A stretch of 64,000 nucleotides of DNA from Bordetella genomosp. 13 (GCF_007679965.1 NZ_VEHL01000010.1:246844-310843); one strand, 5' to 3'. Shown: positions 35,529-44,595, counted from the stretch's first letter. The notes: generated by a model from the sequence alone, not told the origin. Made by a program: numbers and translations.

Positions 35529-37355
35529 ATGCAACCACCCCCAGCCGGACCCGGCCGCGCGGAAGATCTGTCGAAGATCCTGCGGCAGGAACTGCTCTTT
35601 CCGCACTACCAGCCCGTGGCCGACCTGTTCCATGGCCGCATCCACGGTTATGAAAGCCTGATCCGCGGCCCCGCCGGCCAGCCCCTGCACATGCCCGACG
35701 CGCTGTTCGGCGCCGCGCGCGCCGCCGGCCGCTATCGCGAACTCGAGATGGCCAGCCTGCGCGCCGGCCTGCAGGGCTACGCCGACGGCGGCCTGCGCGG
35801 CAAGCTGTTCCTGAACATGTCGGCGGGCGGGCTCATTCAGTATTGGCAAGAATGCGGGCGGCTGATGCCCGAGTTCCTGCTGGGCGACAGCGGCGTGTCG
35901 GCCAACAGCGTCATCATCGAGCTGGCCGACTACGACCCCGCCCACGACGACATGCAGACGCTCATCCAGGCGCTGCAATGCCTGCGCGAAGGCGGCATGC
36001 GCATCGCGCTGGACGACTACGGCGTGGGCCACGCCAGCCTGCGACTATGGGCCGAGCTGCGGCCCGATCTGGTCAAGATCGACCGCTATTTCTTCAACGG
36101 CATCAGCAACGACGCGCCGCGCCAGCAACTGGTGCGCTGCATGCTCGGCGTGGCGCAGTCGCTGGGCACGCCGGTGCTGGCCGAAGGCATCGAGACCGCC
36201 GACGACATGGCAGTGGTGCGCGACCTGGGCATCCGCTATGCGCAGGGCTGGCTGCTGGGCCGCCCGGCCACGCGCGCCATGACGGAACTGCCCGACGCGG
36301 TGCAGGGCATCCTGAACTTGCGCCGCCCCGCGCCCGAGCTGTCCAGCGGCACCTACGACACGGTGGCCAGCCTGCGCGTGGAAGCACCCGCGGTGCGGCG
36401 CGACGGCCACACCAACGACGACGTGCACCGGCTGTTCCTCGAACGCGCCGACCTGCACGCCGTGGCCGTGCTGGACGGCGAAGGCTATCCCATCGGCCTG
36501 ATCAACCGGCGCGACTTCTCCGAGCAATACGCCATCCGCTACACGCGCGAGCTGTTCGGCCGCGACCCGTGCGCGTCCTTCATGAACCCCGAACCGCTAC
36601 TGGTCGACCTGGACACCTCGGTCGACCGCCTGGCGCCGGTGCTGATTTCCGAAGACCAGCGCTACCTGCGCGACGGCTTCATCCTCACGCGGCACGGCCG
36701 CTACGCCGGCCTGGGCACGGGCGAGGCCCTGGTGCGCGCGGTCACCGAGATCCGCCTGGAGGCCGCGCGCTACGCCAATCCGCTGACCGCCCTGCCCGGC
36801 AACATCCCCATCAGCCGCCACATCGGCACGCTGCTGGCCAGCACGGAAGACTTCGTGGTGGGCTACTGCGACCTCGACAACTTCAAGCCGTTCAACGACG
36901 TCTATGGCTACTGGCGCGGCGACGACATGATCCAGCTGGTGGCCGAAGTCATCAAGCGCCACTGCGATCCGCAGCGCGATTTCGTCGGCCACGTCGGCGG
37001 GGACGACTTCGTGGTGCTGCTGCGCAGCCGCGACTGGCGCGAGCGCATCGAACGCCTGATCGCCGAATTCAACGACCGCGCGCGCGGCCTGTACGACGAG
37101 GCGGGGCGCCGCAACGGCGGCATCGAGACGGAAGACCGCTACGGCGTGCCGCGCTTCTTTCCCTTCGTCACGCTGGGCGTGGGCTCGCTGATGGTGCGGC
37201 CCGTGCTGTGCGGCGAGGCGCGGCCGCAGGACATCGCCTCGGCCGCGGCGCAGGTCAAGCACCGCGTCAAGCATGGCCGCACCGGCATGATCGTCGAGGA
37301 CTACCCGCCCGTGCGGCTGCCGCAGGCAGTGCTGGATGGATCTCGCGCGGGCTGA
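35529..37355 (+). CDS. EAL-CBS-GGDEF cyclic-di-GMP protein
   Basis: 608-aa cytoplasmic signalling protein. Order: EAL domain (about 14-255), a CBS-pair (about 285-410) and GGDEF domain (about 430-580). EAL catalytic residues look complete: Glu42 in YESLIRG (ESL in place of EAL), FLNMS, IELAD, IALDDYGVG, VKIDRYF and AEGIET, so phosphodiesterase activity is plausible. The GGDEF signature at 490-494 reads GGDDF, not a canonical diguanylate-cyclase site, suggesting a regulatory GTP-binding or inactive domain. The CBS pair could sense adenine nucleotides. Start uncertain: earlier in-frame starts (35448 TTG, 35466 ATG) would add codons rich in rare AGG/AGA. Confidence 0.87.
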   Translation: MQPPPAGPGRAEDLSKILRQELLFPHYQPVADLFHGRIHGYESLIRGPAGQPLHMPDALFGAARAAGRYRELEMASLRAGLQGYADGGLRGKLFLNMSAGGLIQYWQECGRLMPEFLLGDSGVSANSVIIELADYDPAHDDMQTLIQALQCLREGGMRIALDDYGVGHASLRLWAELRPDLVKIDRYFFNGISNDAPRQQLVRCMLGVAQSLGTPVLAEGIETADDMAVVRDLGIRYAQGWLLGRPATRAMTELPDAVQGILNLRRPAPELSSGTYDTVASLRVEAPAVRRDGHTNDDVHRLFLERADLHAVAVLDGEGYPIGLINRRDFSEQYAIRYTRELFGRDPCASFMNPEPLLVDLDTSVDRLAPVLISEDQRYLRDGFILTRHGRYAGLGTGEALVRAVTEIRLEAARYANPLTALPGNIPISRHIGTLLASTEDFVVGYCDLDNFKPFNDVYGYWRGDDMIQLVAEVIKRHCDPQRDFVGHVGGDDFVVLLRSRDWRERIERLIAEFNDRARGLYDEAGRRNGGIETEDRYGVPRFFPFVTLGVGSLMVRPVLCGEARPQDIASAAAQVKHRVKHGRTGMIVEDYPPVRLPQAVLDGSRAG

Positions 37356-37361
37356 GGCCGC

Positions 37362-37976
37362 TCAGGTGTCGCGCGACCAGCCGATGCGGTACACGCGTCC
37401 CGTCTGCGCGCCCTCGACGCTGCGGGCGTAGCCCAGCGCCGCATCGGCGGCCGGCACGGCCTTCACCCCGCGAAAGAACGGCGCATAGCCCGGCAAGGCT
37501 TCTTCGATCACCGTAGGGCTGACCAGGTTGATGCGCACGCCGCGCGGCATCTCGATCGCGGCGCCGCGCACGAAGCCTTCCAGGCCGCCGTTGACCAGCG
37601 CGGCGGACACGCCCTGGCGGATGGGATCGTCGTTCAACAGGCCGCTGGTCAGCGTGAACGAGCCCCCGTCGCGGATGCGCGCCAAGCCTTGCATCACCAG
37701 GTTCACCTGGCCCATCAGCTTGTTGCGCAGGCCCAGTTCGTATTGCTCGGCCGTGAACTGTTCCAGCGCACCGAAGTGGACCTGGCCCGTGGTGCTGACC
37801 AGGGCATCGAAATCGCCTACCTGTTCGTACAGGCGACGGATCGATTCGGGATCGGCGATGTCGACCTGGAAATCGCCGCTGCGCTGGTTGACGCGCACCA
37901 CGTCGTGGCGCTGCGCGAGTTCTGCGTCGACGGCGCGGCCGATGGTGCCGCTGGCGCCCACTAGGACGATCTTCAT
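37362..37976 (-). CDS. Short-chain dehydrogenase, short form
   Basis: 204-aa SDR of the short YkvO-like type. Cofactor loop VGASGTIGRAVDAEL at the N-terminus; the active site is atypical: SFTLTSGLLND replaces the usual Ser motif, and the YxxxK pair is missing (ALVNGGLEGFVRGAA occupies that position). Activity through the classical Tyr/Lys mechanism is therefore doubtful, although this subgroup is common. Converges with the EAL-CBS-GGDEF gene (6-nt gap). AAGGAG lies 6 nt before the ATG. Just upstream is the NimT-like remnant. Confidence 0.8.
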   Translation of the reverse strand: MKIVLVGASGTIGRAVDAELAQRHDVVRVNQRSGDFQVDIADPESIRRLYEQVGDFDALVSTTGQVHFGALEQFTAEQYELGLRNKLMGQVNLVMQGLARIRDGGSFTLTSGLLNDDPIRQGVSAALVNGGLEGFVRGAAIEMPRGVRINLVSPTVIEEALPGYAPFFRGVKAVPAADAALGYARSVEGAQTGRVYRIGWSRDT

Positions 37977-38007
37977 GGCAAAGCTCCTTGAAGGGGATGA
38001 AGGGGAA

Positions 38008-38166
38008 TCAAGCGAAGGCTGCAGCCGGCAGCAGGAAGGCTGCCCGGACCTGCCCCAGCAGCGGCGGCAGCGCCGTCACGGCCATGCGCGGGTTGGCGGC
38101 TATCAGCAGGATGCCGGCCGCCAGCAGGATGCGGCGGGTCGTCCGGCGTTCGGTCGGGGTGATCAC
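38008..38166 (-). pseudogene. N-terminal remnant of a CynX/NimT-family MFS transporter
   Basis: A 52-codon GTG-initiated frame reading RRILLAAGILLIAANPRMAV then TALPPLLGQVRAAF before stopping. This is the start of a CynX/NimT-type major facilitator (basic N-terminus, helix 1, then the family's LRAAxTxxxPLLxxIR pattern); the other about 340 residues are gone. The AraC gene divergent from it resembles NimR, whose partner in E. coli is nimT, so an ancestral regulator-transporter pair seems to have lost the transporter. Assignment rests on a short stretch. Confidence 0.5.
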
Positions 38167-38254
38167 GTGGCGATGTCGAACAAGAGGTATGGGCGTACTC
38201 TACGCCCGCGACTTCTGTTCAAATAAAGAAGGACTGACAACGAATCGCTAAATA

Positions 38255-39040
38255 GTGACAACCCTTCCCCATTCGCTTTGCCACTACGATGCCGACGGCG
38301 ACACCCTGCCCGCCGTGGCCGTGCGCGTGGAGGTTGCCCAGCACGACGCCGAACAACCGGTACACCTCCATCGCAAGGGCCAGTTGGTTCTGGCGCTGCG
38401 CGGCGGGATCACGTGCTCGGTGTCCAAGGCCATGTGGATGGTGCCGCCGCATCACGCGGTATGGATACCGGGCGGCATGCCGCACAGCAACCGTGCCACC
38501 GACAATGCCAGCATCTGCTTCCTGTTCGTCGAACCGACTGCGGCGAATCTGCCCGAGCAGTGCTGCACGCTGGCCGTCAGCCCCCTGGTGCGGGAACTGA
38601 TCCAGCACCTGGCCGACCAGGGTCAAGCCTATGCGCCGGACGGCCCCACGGCACGGCTGGCCGGCGTGCTGGTCGAACAGCTGGGTTCCATGCCGGTGGA
38701 GCAGTTGCACCTGCCGGTCTCGCACCACCCCAAGATCCGGCGCATCGCGGACGTGCTGGCGCGCGACCCCGCCGACCGCACCACGCTGGCCGAATGGGCC
38801 GGCAGGCTGGCCCTGAGCGACCGGTCGCTGGCCCGCCTGGTGCAGCGCGAGACGGGCCTGACCTTCGGCCGCTGGCGCCAGCAGCTGCACATGATCGTGG
38901 CCATGCAGCAGCTGTCGGCGGGCGCCACCGTGCAGCAGGTGGCGGGCAACCTGGGCTATGACTCGGTGACGGCCTTCATCACCATGTTCAAGAAGTCGAC
39001 GGGGCAGCCGCCGGGACGGTATTTCGCGGCGCTGCGGTGA
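38255..39040 (+). CDS. AraC-family regulator with N-terminal cupin, NimR-like
   Basis: 261-aa regulator from a GTG start at 38255. N-terminal cupin arm (residues 10-100: VHLHRKGQLVLALRGG, MVPPHHAVWIPGGMPHS) and two C-terminal helix-turn-helices (LAEWAGRLALSDRSLARLVQ and QQVAGNLGYDSVTAFITMFK). The architecture and motifs match NimR/YeaM-type proteins that sit divergent from an MFS exporter; here that exporter is only a remnant. It may now control the SDR at 37362 or be an orphan. Converges on the chemoreceptor gene with a 6-nt gap. Confidence 0.87.
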   Translation: MTTLPHSLCHYDADGDTLPAVAVRVEVAQHDAEQPVHLHRKGQLVLALRGGITCSVSKAMWMVPPHHAVWIPGGMPHSNRATDNASICFLFVEPTAANLPEQCCTLAVSPLVRELIQHLADQGQAYAPDGPTARLAGVLVEQLGSMPVEQLHLPVSHHPKIRRIADVLARDPADRTTLAEWAGRLALSDRSLARLVQRETGLTFGRWRQQLHMIVAMQQLSAGATVQQVAGNLGYDSVTAFITMFKKSTGQPPGRYFAALR

Positions 39041-39046
39041 GGCGCG

Positions 39047-40708
39047 TCAGGCCGGCAGGTACTTGGGCTGTACGCCCAGGCGCGGCGCGCCGGCGTAGGG
39101 CGGCGCCTCGGCCGTCGCGTACTGCGGTTCGGCCACCAGGTCGTCTTCCAGCGTGAACACCGACACGGCCTGGCGCAGCACGGAGGCCTGTTCGGCCAGC
39201 GACGCCACGGCGGCGGCGGTTTCCTCCACCATCGCGGCGTTCTCCTGGGTGTTGCGCTCGATCTCGGCCACCGCCTGGTTGACCGCGGCGACGCCCTCGG
39301 CCTGCTGCGTGCTGGCGTCGGAGATGCCCGCCACGATGCCCGTGATGCGGTCCACCGATTCGACCACCTGCTTCATGGTCTGGCCGGCGTTGCCGACCTG
39401 GCGCACGCCGGAATCCACGCGCTGGCTGGCGTCGTCGATCAGTTCCTTGATCTCGCGCGCGGCCTGGGCGCTGCGTTGGGCCAGCGTGCGCACCTCGCCC
39501 GCCACCACCGCGAAGCCGCGACCCTGCGCACCGGCGCGGGCCGCTTCCACCGCGGCGTTCAGCGCCAGCAGATTGGTCTGGAAGGCGATGCCGTCGACCA
39601 CGCCGACGATTTCGGCGATGCGGCGCTGGGCCGTGGCGATGCCCTGCATGCTGCTCACCGCCTCGTCGACCGCCGAGCCGCCGCGGCGCGCCAGCTGCGA
39701 CACGTCCTGCGCCTGCTGGTTGGCCGTCGCGGCGTCCTGCGCGTTGCCGGTGACGGTGGCCGCCAGCTCGGTCAGGCTGGCCGCGGCTTCCTGCAGCGCG
39801 CCGGCCTGGCGCGAACTGCGGTCGGACATGTCGTTGCCCGCCTCGGCGATCTCGGTGGACCCCGCGTGGATCTCTTCCACGCTGTGGCGCACCGCCGCCA
39901 CCGCGTCGGTCAGGCCGCGCTGCATGCGGCCCATGGCGGCGTACAGCACGCCGACTTCGTTGTTGCCGCGCGCGGCCAGCTTGCCGGTCAGGTCGCCGTC
40001 GGCGATGCGGTCGAACTGCTGGCCGGCGTCGGTGAGCGGGCGCAGGATGGCGCGGCGAAAGCCCAGGCGCACAAGCAGCGCGATGAGGGCCACGCCGGCC
40101 AGCATCAGCATGGCGGCGGTCATGGCGCGGTCCTGCATGCGGGCGGCGTCCTCGACGGCCGCGCGGCCCACGGCGCGCGAATAGCCCTGGTACTTGTCCA
40201 CGGCGGCGATGTAGCGCGCGCTGACCTTGGCCATGACGTTGTCGGCCAGCTTGTTGGCCTCGATGCCGTTCCATCCGGTGATGGATTTGTGCAGCGGCGC
40301 CATCACGTCGGCGTCCAGCGCCTGGCTGGCGTCCATCACTTCCTTGTACAGAGGCGCGCCGTCGTCCGCGGTGTCGGGATTGTCGGCCAGGCGCTTGCGG
40401 CTGGCGCGCGCCGCGTCCAGCAGCTTGGCGGCGCTGGCCAGCGCCGCGTTGCGGGGTTCTTCCTGGCCGCCTTCCATGTAGGTCTTGGCCACCGCCAGGT
40501 CGGCGCGGGCCTGGAACAGCCGGCTGTTCAGGTCGCCGAGATCGCTGGCGCGCTCGATGTTGGCACGGCCGAGCTGTTCGATGGTCTGCCTGTCGAGCCG
40601 CAGCATCCAGATGGCCGCGGCGGCGGCGATGGCGAACAGCGCCACGAACATGACCAGGGTGGCCGTCAGCGCGGTGCTGACCTTCAGGCCGTTGAGACTT
40701 TTACGCAT
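39047..40708 (-). CDS. Methyl-accepting chemotaxis protein (Tar/Tsr-like topology)
   Basis: 553-aa membrane chemoreceptor from the ATG at 40708. Transmembrane helix 1 at about 12-35, periplasmic four-helix-bundle sensor (about 36-190), helix 2 at about 192-215, HAMP to about 265, then a long cytoplasmic coiled coil with the signalling tip GIAFQTNLLALNAAVEAARAG and methylation regions on both sides. The C-terminal tail is Pro/Tyr-rich (QYATAEAPPYAGAPRLG) and lacks an obvious CheR-binding pentapeptide. Ligand unknown. No other chemotaxis gene is nearby. Confidence 0.93.
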   Translation of the reverse strand: MRKSLNGLKVSTALTATLVMFVALFAIAAAAAIWMLRLDRQTIEQLGRANIERASDLGDLNSRLFQARADLAVAKTYMEGGQEEPRNAALASAAKLLDAARASRKRLADNPDTADDGAPLYKEVMDASQALDADVMAPLHKSITGWNGIEANKLADNVMAKVSARYIAAVDKYQGYSRAVGRAAVEDAARMQDRAMTAAMLMLAGVALIALLVRLGFRRAILRPLTDAGQQFDRIADGDLTGKLAARGNNEVGVLYAAMGRMQRGLTDAVAAVRHSVEEIHAGSTEIAEAGNDMSDRSSRQAGALQEAAASLTELAATVTGNAQDAATANQQAQDVSQLARRGGSAVDEAVSSMQGIATAQRRIAEIVGVVDGIAFQTNLLALNAAVEAARAGAQGRGFAVVAGEVRTLAQRSAQAAREIKELIDDASQRVDSGVRQVGNAGQTMKQVVESVDRITGIVAGISDASTQQAEGVAAVNQAVAEIERNTQENAAMVEETAAAVASLAEQASVLRQAVSVFTLEDDLVAEPQYATAEAPPYAGAPRLGVQPKYLPA

Positions 40709-40836
40709 GTGATACCTGCCAATTCCCGCGCGAAGGACGGGGTTGCGCACGATTGTGCAGCGCAACTTTGGCAGTTTTTTGACATTTGTTTACGTTTCTC
40801 CTGAATTGCAAAGCAAACCGTAACCTGATGCCACAA

Positions 40837-41760
40837 TCAGTCGGATGTGGCCCGCTCCTGCGGTGGAACGTCCTCGACCAGCTCGCGCACCAGGTCGCGG
40901 GCGAAGGCCGGCAGCGCGTCCAGGTCCTTCACGCAGATGTGCAGGCGGCGCAGCGCCCACGCGTCGGTCAGCGGCACGATGGCGATGCCCAGCGTGCGGG
41001 CGTAGCGCAGCGCCACCGATTCGGGAATCACGCCGATGCCCACGCCACTCTCGATCATGCGGCAGACCGCCTCGAAGTTGCCCACCTCGACCCGGAACCG
41101 GAAGATGCGGCCCAGCGCCGCCGCGGCCTGCACCAGGAAGGGGTGGATCGCGCTGGCTTCCGACAGTCCGACGTAGTCGTCCCCCAGGGTGTCGGCGAAC
41201 GCCACGGCCGGCTCGGCGGCCAGCGGGTGGCCGCGCCCCGTCACCAGCACCAGCCGGTCGTTGCGGTACGGGATGAACTGCACCTTGGGGTCCGCGCCCT
41301 GGCCCGCCGCGGCGATGCCGATGTCGGCCGAGCCCTCGGCCACCGCACGCACCACCAGGTAGCTCAGGCGCTCGCGCAGTTCCACGTTGACGTCGGGATG
41401 CGCCGCCAGGAAGCGGCTGAGCACGGCCGGCATGAACTCCGTCATGGCCGTGGTGTTGGCCAGCACGCGCACGTGGCCCTTGATGCCGCGCGCGTATTCC
41501 TGCATGTCGCCGCGCAGTTGCTCGACCTGCTGCATGACCGTGCGCGCGTGGCGCAGCAGCGCCTCGCCCGAGGGCGTCAGCGTGGCGCCCTGGCTGGAAC
41601 GGTACAGCAGCTGGGTGCCGAAGTACTCCTCCAGGTTTTTCACGCGGGTACTGGCCGCCGGCAGCGACAGATGCGACTTCTCGGCGCCGCGCGTCAGGCT
41701 GCGCCAATCGCCGATGTGGACGATCAGCTGCAGGTCGGTCAGGTCGAAATGCGCAGCCAT
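40837..41760 (-). CDS. LysR-family regulator divergent from acyl-CoA dehydrogenase
   Basis: 307-aa LysR protein from the ATG at 41760 with AGGAG 9 nt upstream. Helix-turn-helix with LTRGAEKSHLSLPAASTRVK near residue 22 and effector domain from about residue 92. The 150-nt gap to the divergent acyl-CoA dehydrogenase gene has an AT-rich stretch (TTCGGCAATCTTAAATTGGC region) that could hold the operator. Likely controls the acyl-CoA dehydrogenase-MmgE pair. Confidence 0.88.
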   Translation of the reverse strand: MAAHFDLTDLQLIVHIGDWRSLTRGAEKSHLSLPAASTRVKNLEEYFGTQLLYRSSQGATLTPSGEALLRHARTVMQQVEQLRGDMQEYARGIKGHVRVLANTTAMTEFMPAVLSRFLAAHPDVNVELRERLSYLVVRAVAEGSADIGIAAAGQGADPKVQFIPYRNDRLVLVTGRGHPLAAEPAVAFADTLGDDYVGLSEASAIHPFLVQAAAALGRIFRFRVEVGNFEAVCRMIESGVGIGVIPESVALRYARTLGIAIVPLTDAWALRRLHICVKDLDALPAFARDLVRELVEDVPPQERATSD

Positions 41761-41910
41761 CGAGGCCAGTCTCCTCTCTCTTCGGGAATCGAGAACCCGG
41801 TATTCGGCAATCTTAAATTGGCAGTGCGGCGGGCCTGCGGCACAGTGGAGTCCGGACGGTCCCGCCCTGGGCGCCATCATAGAAGATCGCTGCACACAAC
41901 CATTCCATCC

Positions 41911-43074
41911 ATGTCCGATACCTCTCCCTACGCCTTTGATGACATCCGCAGCGCGGTGCGCGACCTGTGCTCGCAGTTCCCCGCCGAATACTTCCGCAAG
42001 GTGGACGAAGCCCGCGGCTATCCCGACGAGTTCGTGCGCGCCCTGACCGAAGCCGGCTGGCTGGCCGCCCTGATCCCGCAGGAATACGGCGGATCGGGCC
42101 TGGGCCTGACCGAGGCCTCGGTCATCATGGAAGAAATCAACCGCAGCGGCGGCAACTCCGGCGCGTGCCACGGCCAGATGTACAACATGGGCACGCTGCT
42201 GCGCCATGGCTCCGACGAACAGAAGCGCACCTACCTGCCGCGCATCGCCAGCGGCGAGCTGCGCCTTCAGTCCATGGGCGTCACCGAGCCCACCACGGGC
42301 ACCGACACCACGCGCATCAAGACCACCGCCGTGCGCCGAGGCGACCGCTACGTCATCAACGGCCAGAAGGTCTGGATCTCGCGCATCCAGCACTCCGACC
42401 TGATGATCCTGCTGGCCCGCACCACGCCGCTGGACCAGGTCACGCGCAAGGCCGACGGCATGTCCATCTTCATCGTCGACCTGCGCGAGGCCATCGGCCA
42501 CGGCATGGAGGTCAAGCCCATCGCCAACATGGTCAACCACGAGACCAACGAGCTGTTCTTCGACAACCTCGAGATCCCCGTCGAGAACCTCATCGGCGAG
42601 GAAGGCAAGGGCTTTCGCTATATCCTCGACGGCCTGAACGCCGAACGGGCGCTGATCGCGGCCGAGTGCATCGGCGACGGCTACTGGTTCGTCGACAAGG
42701 TGTCCGCCTACGCCAAGGAACGCGTGGTGTTCGGCCGCCCCATCGGCCAGAACCAGGGCGTGCAGTTCCCCATCGCGCGCGCCTTCATCAACGTCGAGGC
42801 CGCCAGCCTGATGCGCTACGAGGCCTGCCGCCTGTTCGACGCCGGCCAGCACTGCGGCACGCAGGCCAACATGGCCAAGCTGCTGGCGGCCGACGCCTCC
42901 TGGGAAGCCGCCAACGCCTGCCTGCAGTTCCACGGCGGCTTCGGCTTCGCCAACGAGTACGACGTCGAGCGCAAGTTCCGCGAAACGCGCCTCTACCAGG
43001 TCGCGCCCATTTCCACCAACCTGATCCTGTCGTACGTGGCCGAACACGTGCTCGGATTGCCCCGCTCCTTCTGA
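41911..43074 (+). CDS. Acyl-CoA dehydrogenase family protein
   Basis: 387-aa flavoprotein of the acyl-CoA dehydrogenase fold. Seen: IPQEYGGSGLGLTEASVIME, FAD-site MGVTEPTTGTDTTRIKT, GQKVWISRIQHSD, and QFHGGFGFANEYDVER near the C-terminus. The usual catalytic-Glu motif (YEGT) is replaced by LYQVAPISTNLILSYVAEH, so the base must lie elsewhere or the chemistry differs; this variant seems family-wide rather than a local mutation. Eight nt before the MmgE/PrpD gene, forming a two-gene operon under the divergent LysR. Confidence 0.9.
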   Translation: MSDTSPYAFDDIRSAVRDLCSQFPAEYFRKVDEARGYPDEFVRALTEAGWLAALIPQEYGGSGLGLTEASVIMEEINRSGGNSGACHGQMYNMGTLLRHGSDEQKRTYLPRIASGELRLQSMGVTEPTTGTDTTRIKTTAVRRGDRYVINGQKVWISRIQHSDLMILLARTTPLDQVTRKADGMSIFIVDLREAIGHGMEVKPIANMVNHETNELFFDNLEIPVENLIGEEGKGFRYILDGLNAERALIAAECIGDGYWFVDKVSAYAKERVVFGRPIGQNQGVQFPIARAFINVEAASLMRYEACRLFDAGQHCGTQANMAKLLAADASWEAANACLQFHGGFGFANEYDVERKFRETRLYQVAPISTNLILSYVAEHVLGLPRSF

Positions 43075-43082
43075 GGCCCACC

Positions 43083-44492
43083 ATGACGGCAATCTCCAGC
43101 GCTGCGGCGCATGCTTCCTCGCAGTCGTCCCAGTCTGCGGCGCATCCCAGCGCCGAGTTGGCGGCCTTCGCGGCGAACCTGCGCTTCGAAGACATTCCCG
43201 CGGCCGTGCTGCGCCGCACCGAAGACCTGCTGCTCGACGGCCTGGCATCCATCCTGGCCGGCGCGCGCGCGCGCCCGGTGCAGGCCATCGAGCGCTATGC
43301 CATCGCCATGGGGCCGCAGTCCGGCCCCGCCGAGATCCTCACCGCGCGGCGCGGCTCCTCGCCGGTGTTCGCGGCCATGGTCAACGCTGCCGCCTCGCAC
43401 GTGGTCGAACAGGACGACGTGCACAACGGCTCGGTGTTCCATCCCGCCGCAGTCGTCTTCCCGCCCGTGCTGGCGCTGGCCCAGGCGCTGGGCAGCTCCG
43501 GCCGCGACGTGCTGACGGCCTCGGTGGCCGGATACGAGGTCGGCATCCGCGTCGGCGAATTCCTGGGCCGCTCGCACTACAAGATCTTCCACACCACCGG
43601 CACCGCCGGCACGCTGGCCGCGGCTGCGGCGGCTGGCCGCCTGCTGGGCCTGGACGCCGCGCAGATGCTGCATGCGTTCGGCTCGGCCGGCACGCAGGCC
43701 GCCGGCCTGTGGGAATTCCTGCGCGACGCCGCCGACTCCAAGCAGCTGCACACCGCCAATGCCGCGGCCGGCGGCCTGATGGCCGCCTGGCTGGCACGCG
43801 AAGGCTTCACGGGCGCGCAGCGCATCCTGGAAGGCGCCCAGGGCATGGCGGCCGGCATGTCGCGCGACGCCGATCCCGCGCGCCTCACCGATCGCCTGGG
43901 ACAACGCTGGGCGCTGGCGGAGACCTCGTTCAAGTACCACGCCTCGTGCCGCCACACGCACCCCGCGGCGGATGCCCTGCAGGAAGCCATGCGCGCCAAC
44001 GGCCTGCAAGCCGACGACATCGCCCGCGTGGTCACCCACGTGCACCAGGGCGCCATCGACGTGCTGGGCCCGGTCACCGATCCGCGCACGGTGCACCAGT
44101 CCAAGTTTTCCATGGGCACCGTGCTGGCGCTGATCGCGCGCGGCGGCCGGGCGGGCTTGGCCGAGTTCGACGCGGCCCTGCAAGACCCCGCCGTGGCCCG
44201 CTTCCGCGACCTGGTCGAGATGCAGCTGGACGAAGAGGTCGACACCGCCTACCCCAGCCGCTGGATCGGCAAGGTCACCGTGCATACCCACGATGGACGC
44301 AAGTTCCAGGCACGGGTGGACGAACCCAAGGGCGATCCGGGCAACACGCTCAGCCGGCCCGAGATCGAGGCCAAGGCGCTGAGCCTGGGCGTCTACGCTG
44401 GCGCCGCCACCGAAGCCGAGGTGCGCGCGCTGATCGACACCGTCTGGAACCTGGAGCGCATCGAGCGCATGGGGCCGCTGCTGCCTGCCTGA
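43083..44492 (+). CDS. MmgE/PrpD family protein
   Basis: 469-aa member of the MmgE/PrpD family (2-methylcitrate dehydratase, cis-aconitate decarboxylase and relatives). Seen: the His/Asp/Asp region HVVEQDDVHNGSVFHPAAVV near residue 105, RSHYKIFHTTGTAGTLAAAA, SFKYHASCRHTHPAADA, and HQSKFSMGTVLAL. Paired with an acyl-CoA dehydrogenase rather than with prpC, so a role in propionate metabolism is unlikely; a dehydratase or hydratase step on a branched or dicarboxylic acid is more plausible. Ends in a 211-nt AT-rich gap. Confidence 0.9.
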   Translation: MTAISSAAAHASSQSSQSAAHPSAELAAFAANLRFEDIPAAVLRRTEDLLLDGLASILAGARARPVQAIERYAIAMGPQSGPAEILTARRGSSPVFAAMVNAAASHVVEQDDVHNGSVFHPAAVVFPPVLALAQALGSSGRDVLTASVAGYEVGIRVGEFLGRSHYKIFHTTGTAGTLAAAAAAGRLLGLDAAQMLHAFGSAGTQAAGLWEFLRDAADSKQLHTANAAAGGLMAAWLAREGFTGAQRILEGAQGMAAGMSRDADPARLTDRLGQRWALAETSFKYHASCRHTHPAADALQEAMRANGLQADDIARVVTHVHQGAIDVLGPVTDPRTVHQSKFSMGTVLALIARGGRAGLAEFDAALQDPAVARFRDLVEMQLDEEVDTAYPSRWIGKVTVHTHDGRKFQARVDEPKGDPGNTLSRPEIEAKALSLGVYAGAATEAEVRALIDTVWNLERIERMGPLLPA

Positions 44493-44527
44493 TACCCCTC
44501 GCCTTCATACCAGCCCATTAATGCGCC

Positions 44528-44595
44528 GAATATTCCAAATAATGTGAATATTCAAAATGAACGAATATCCAGAAAATAACGTAACTTCTGGATAT
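44528..44595. promoter_or_regulatory. AT-rich intergenic element with iterated GAATAT and a 10-bp inverted repeat
   Basis: Within the 211-nt gap between mmgE and the DUF2844 gene, GAATAT occurs at 44528, 44546 and 44563 (spacings 18 and 17 nt), and ATATCCAGAA (44565-44574) pairs with TTCTGGATAT (44586-44595) across an 11-nt loop. A seven-T run lies at 44604-44610. This is one of the most AT-rich stretches in the window. Either a multi-site operator for the DUF2844-DUF3443 operon or a terminator of mmgE; the T-run is 8 nt from the stem. Confidence 0.5.

Noticed and set aside
40709..40800. Sigma-28 promoter for the chemoreceptor at 39047
   Set aside because: TAAA is followed after 16 nt by GCCAAAGT, which matches only half of GCCGATAA and has off-by-one spacing.
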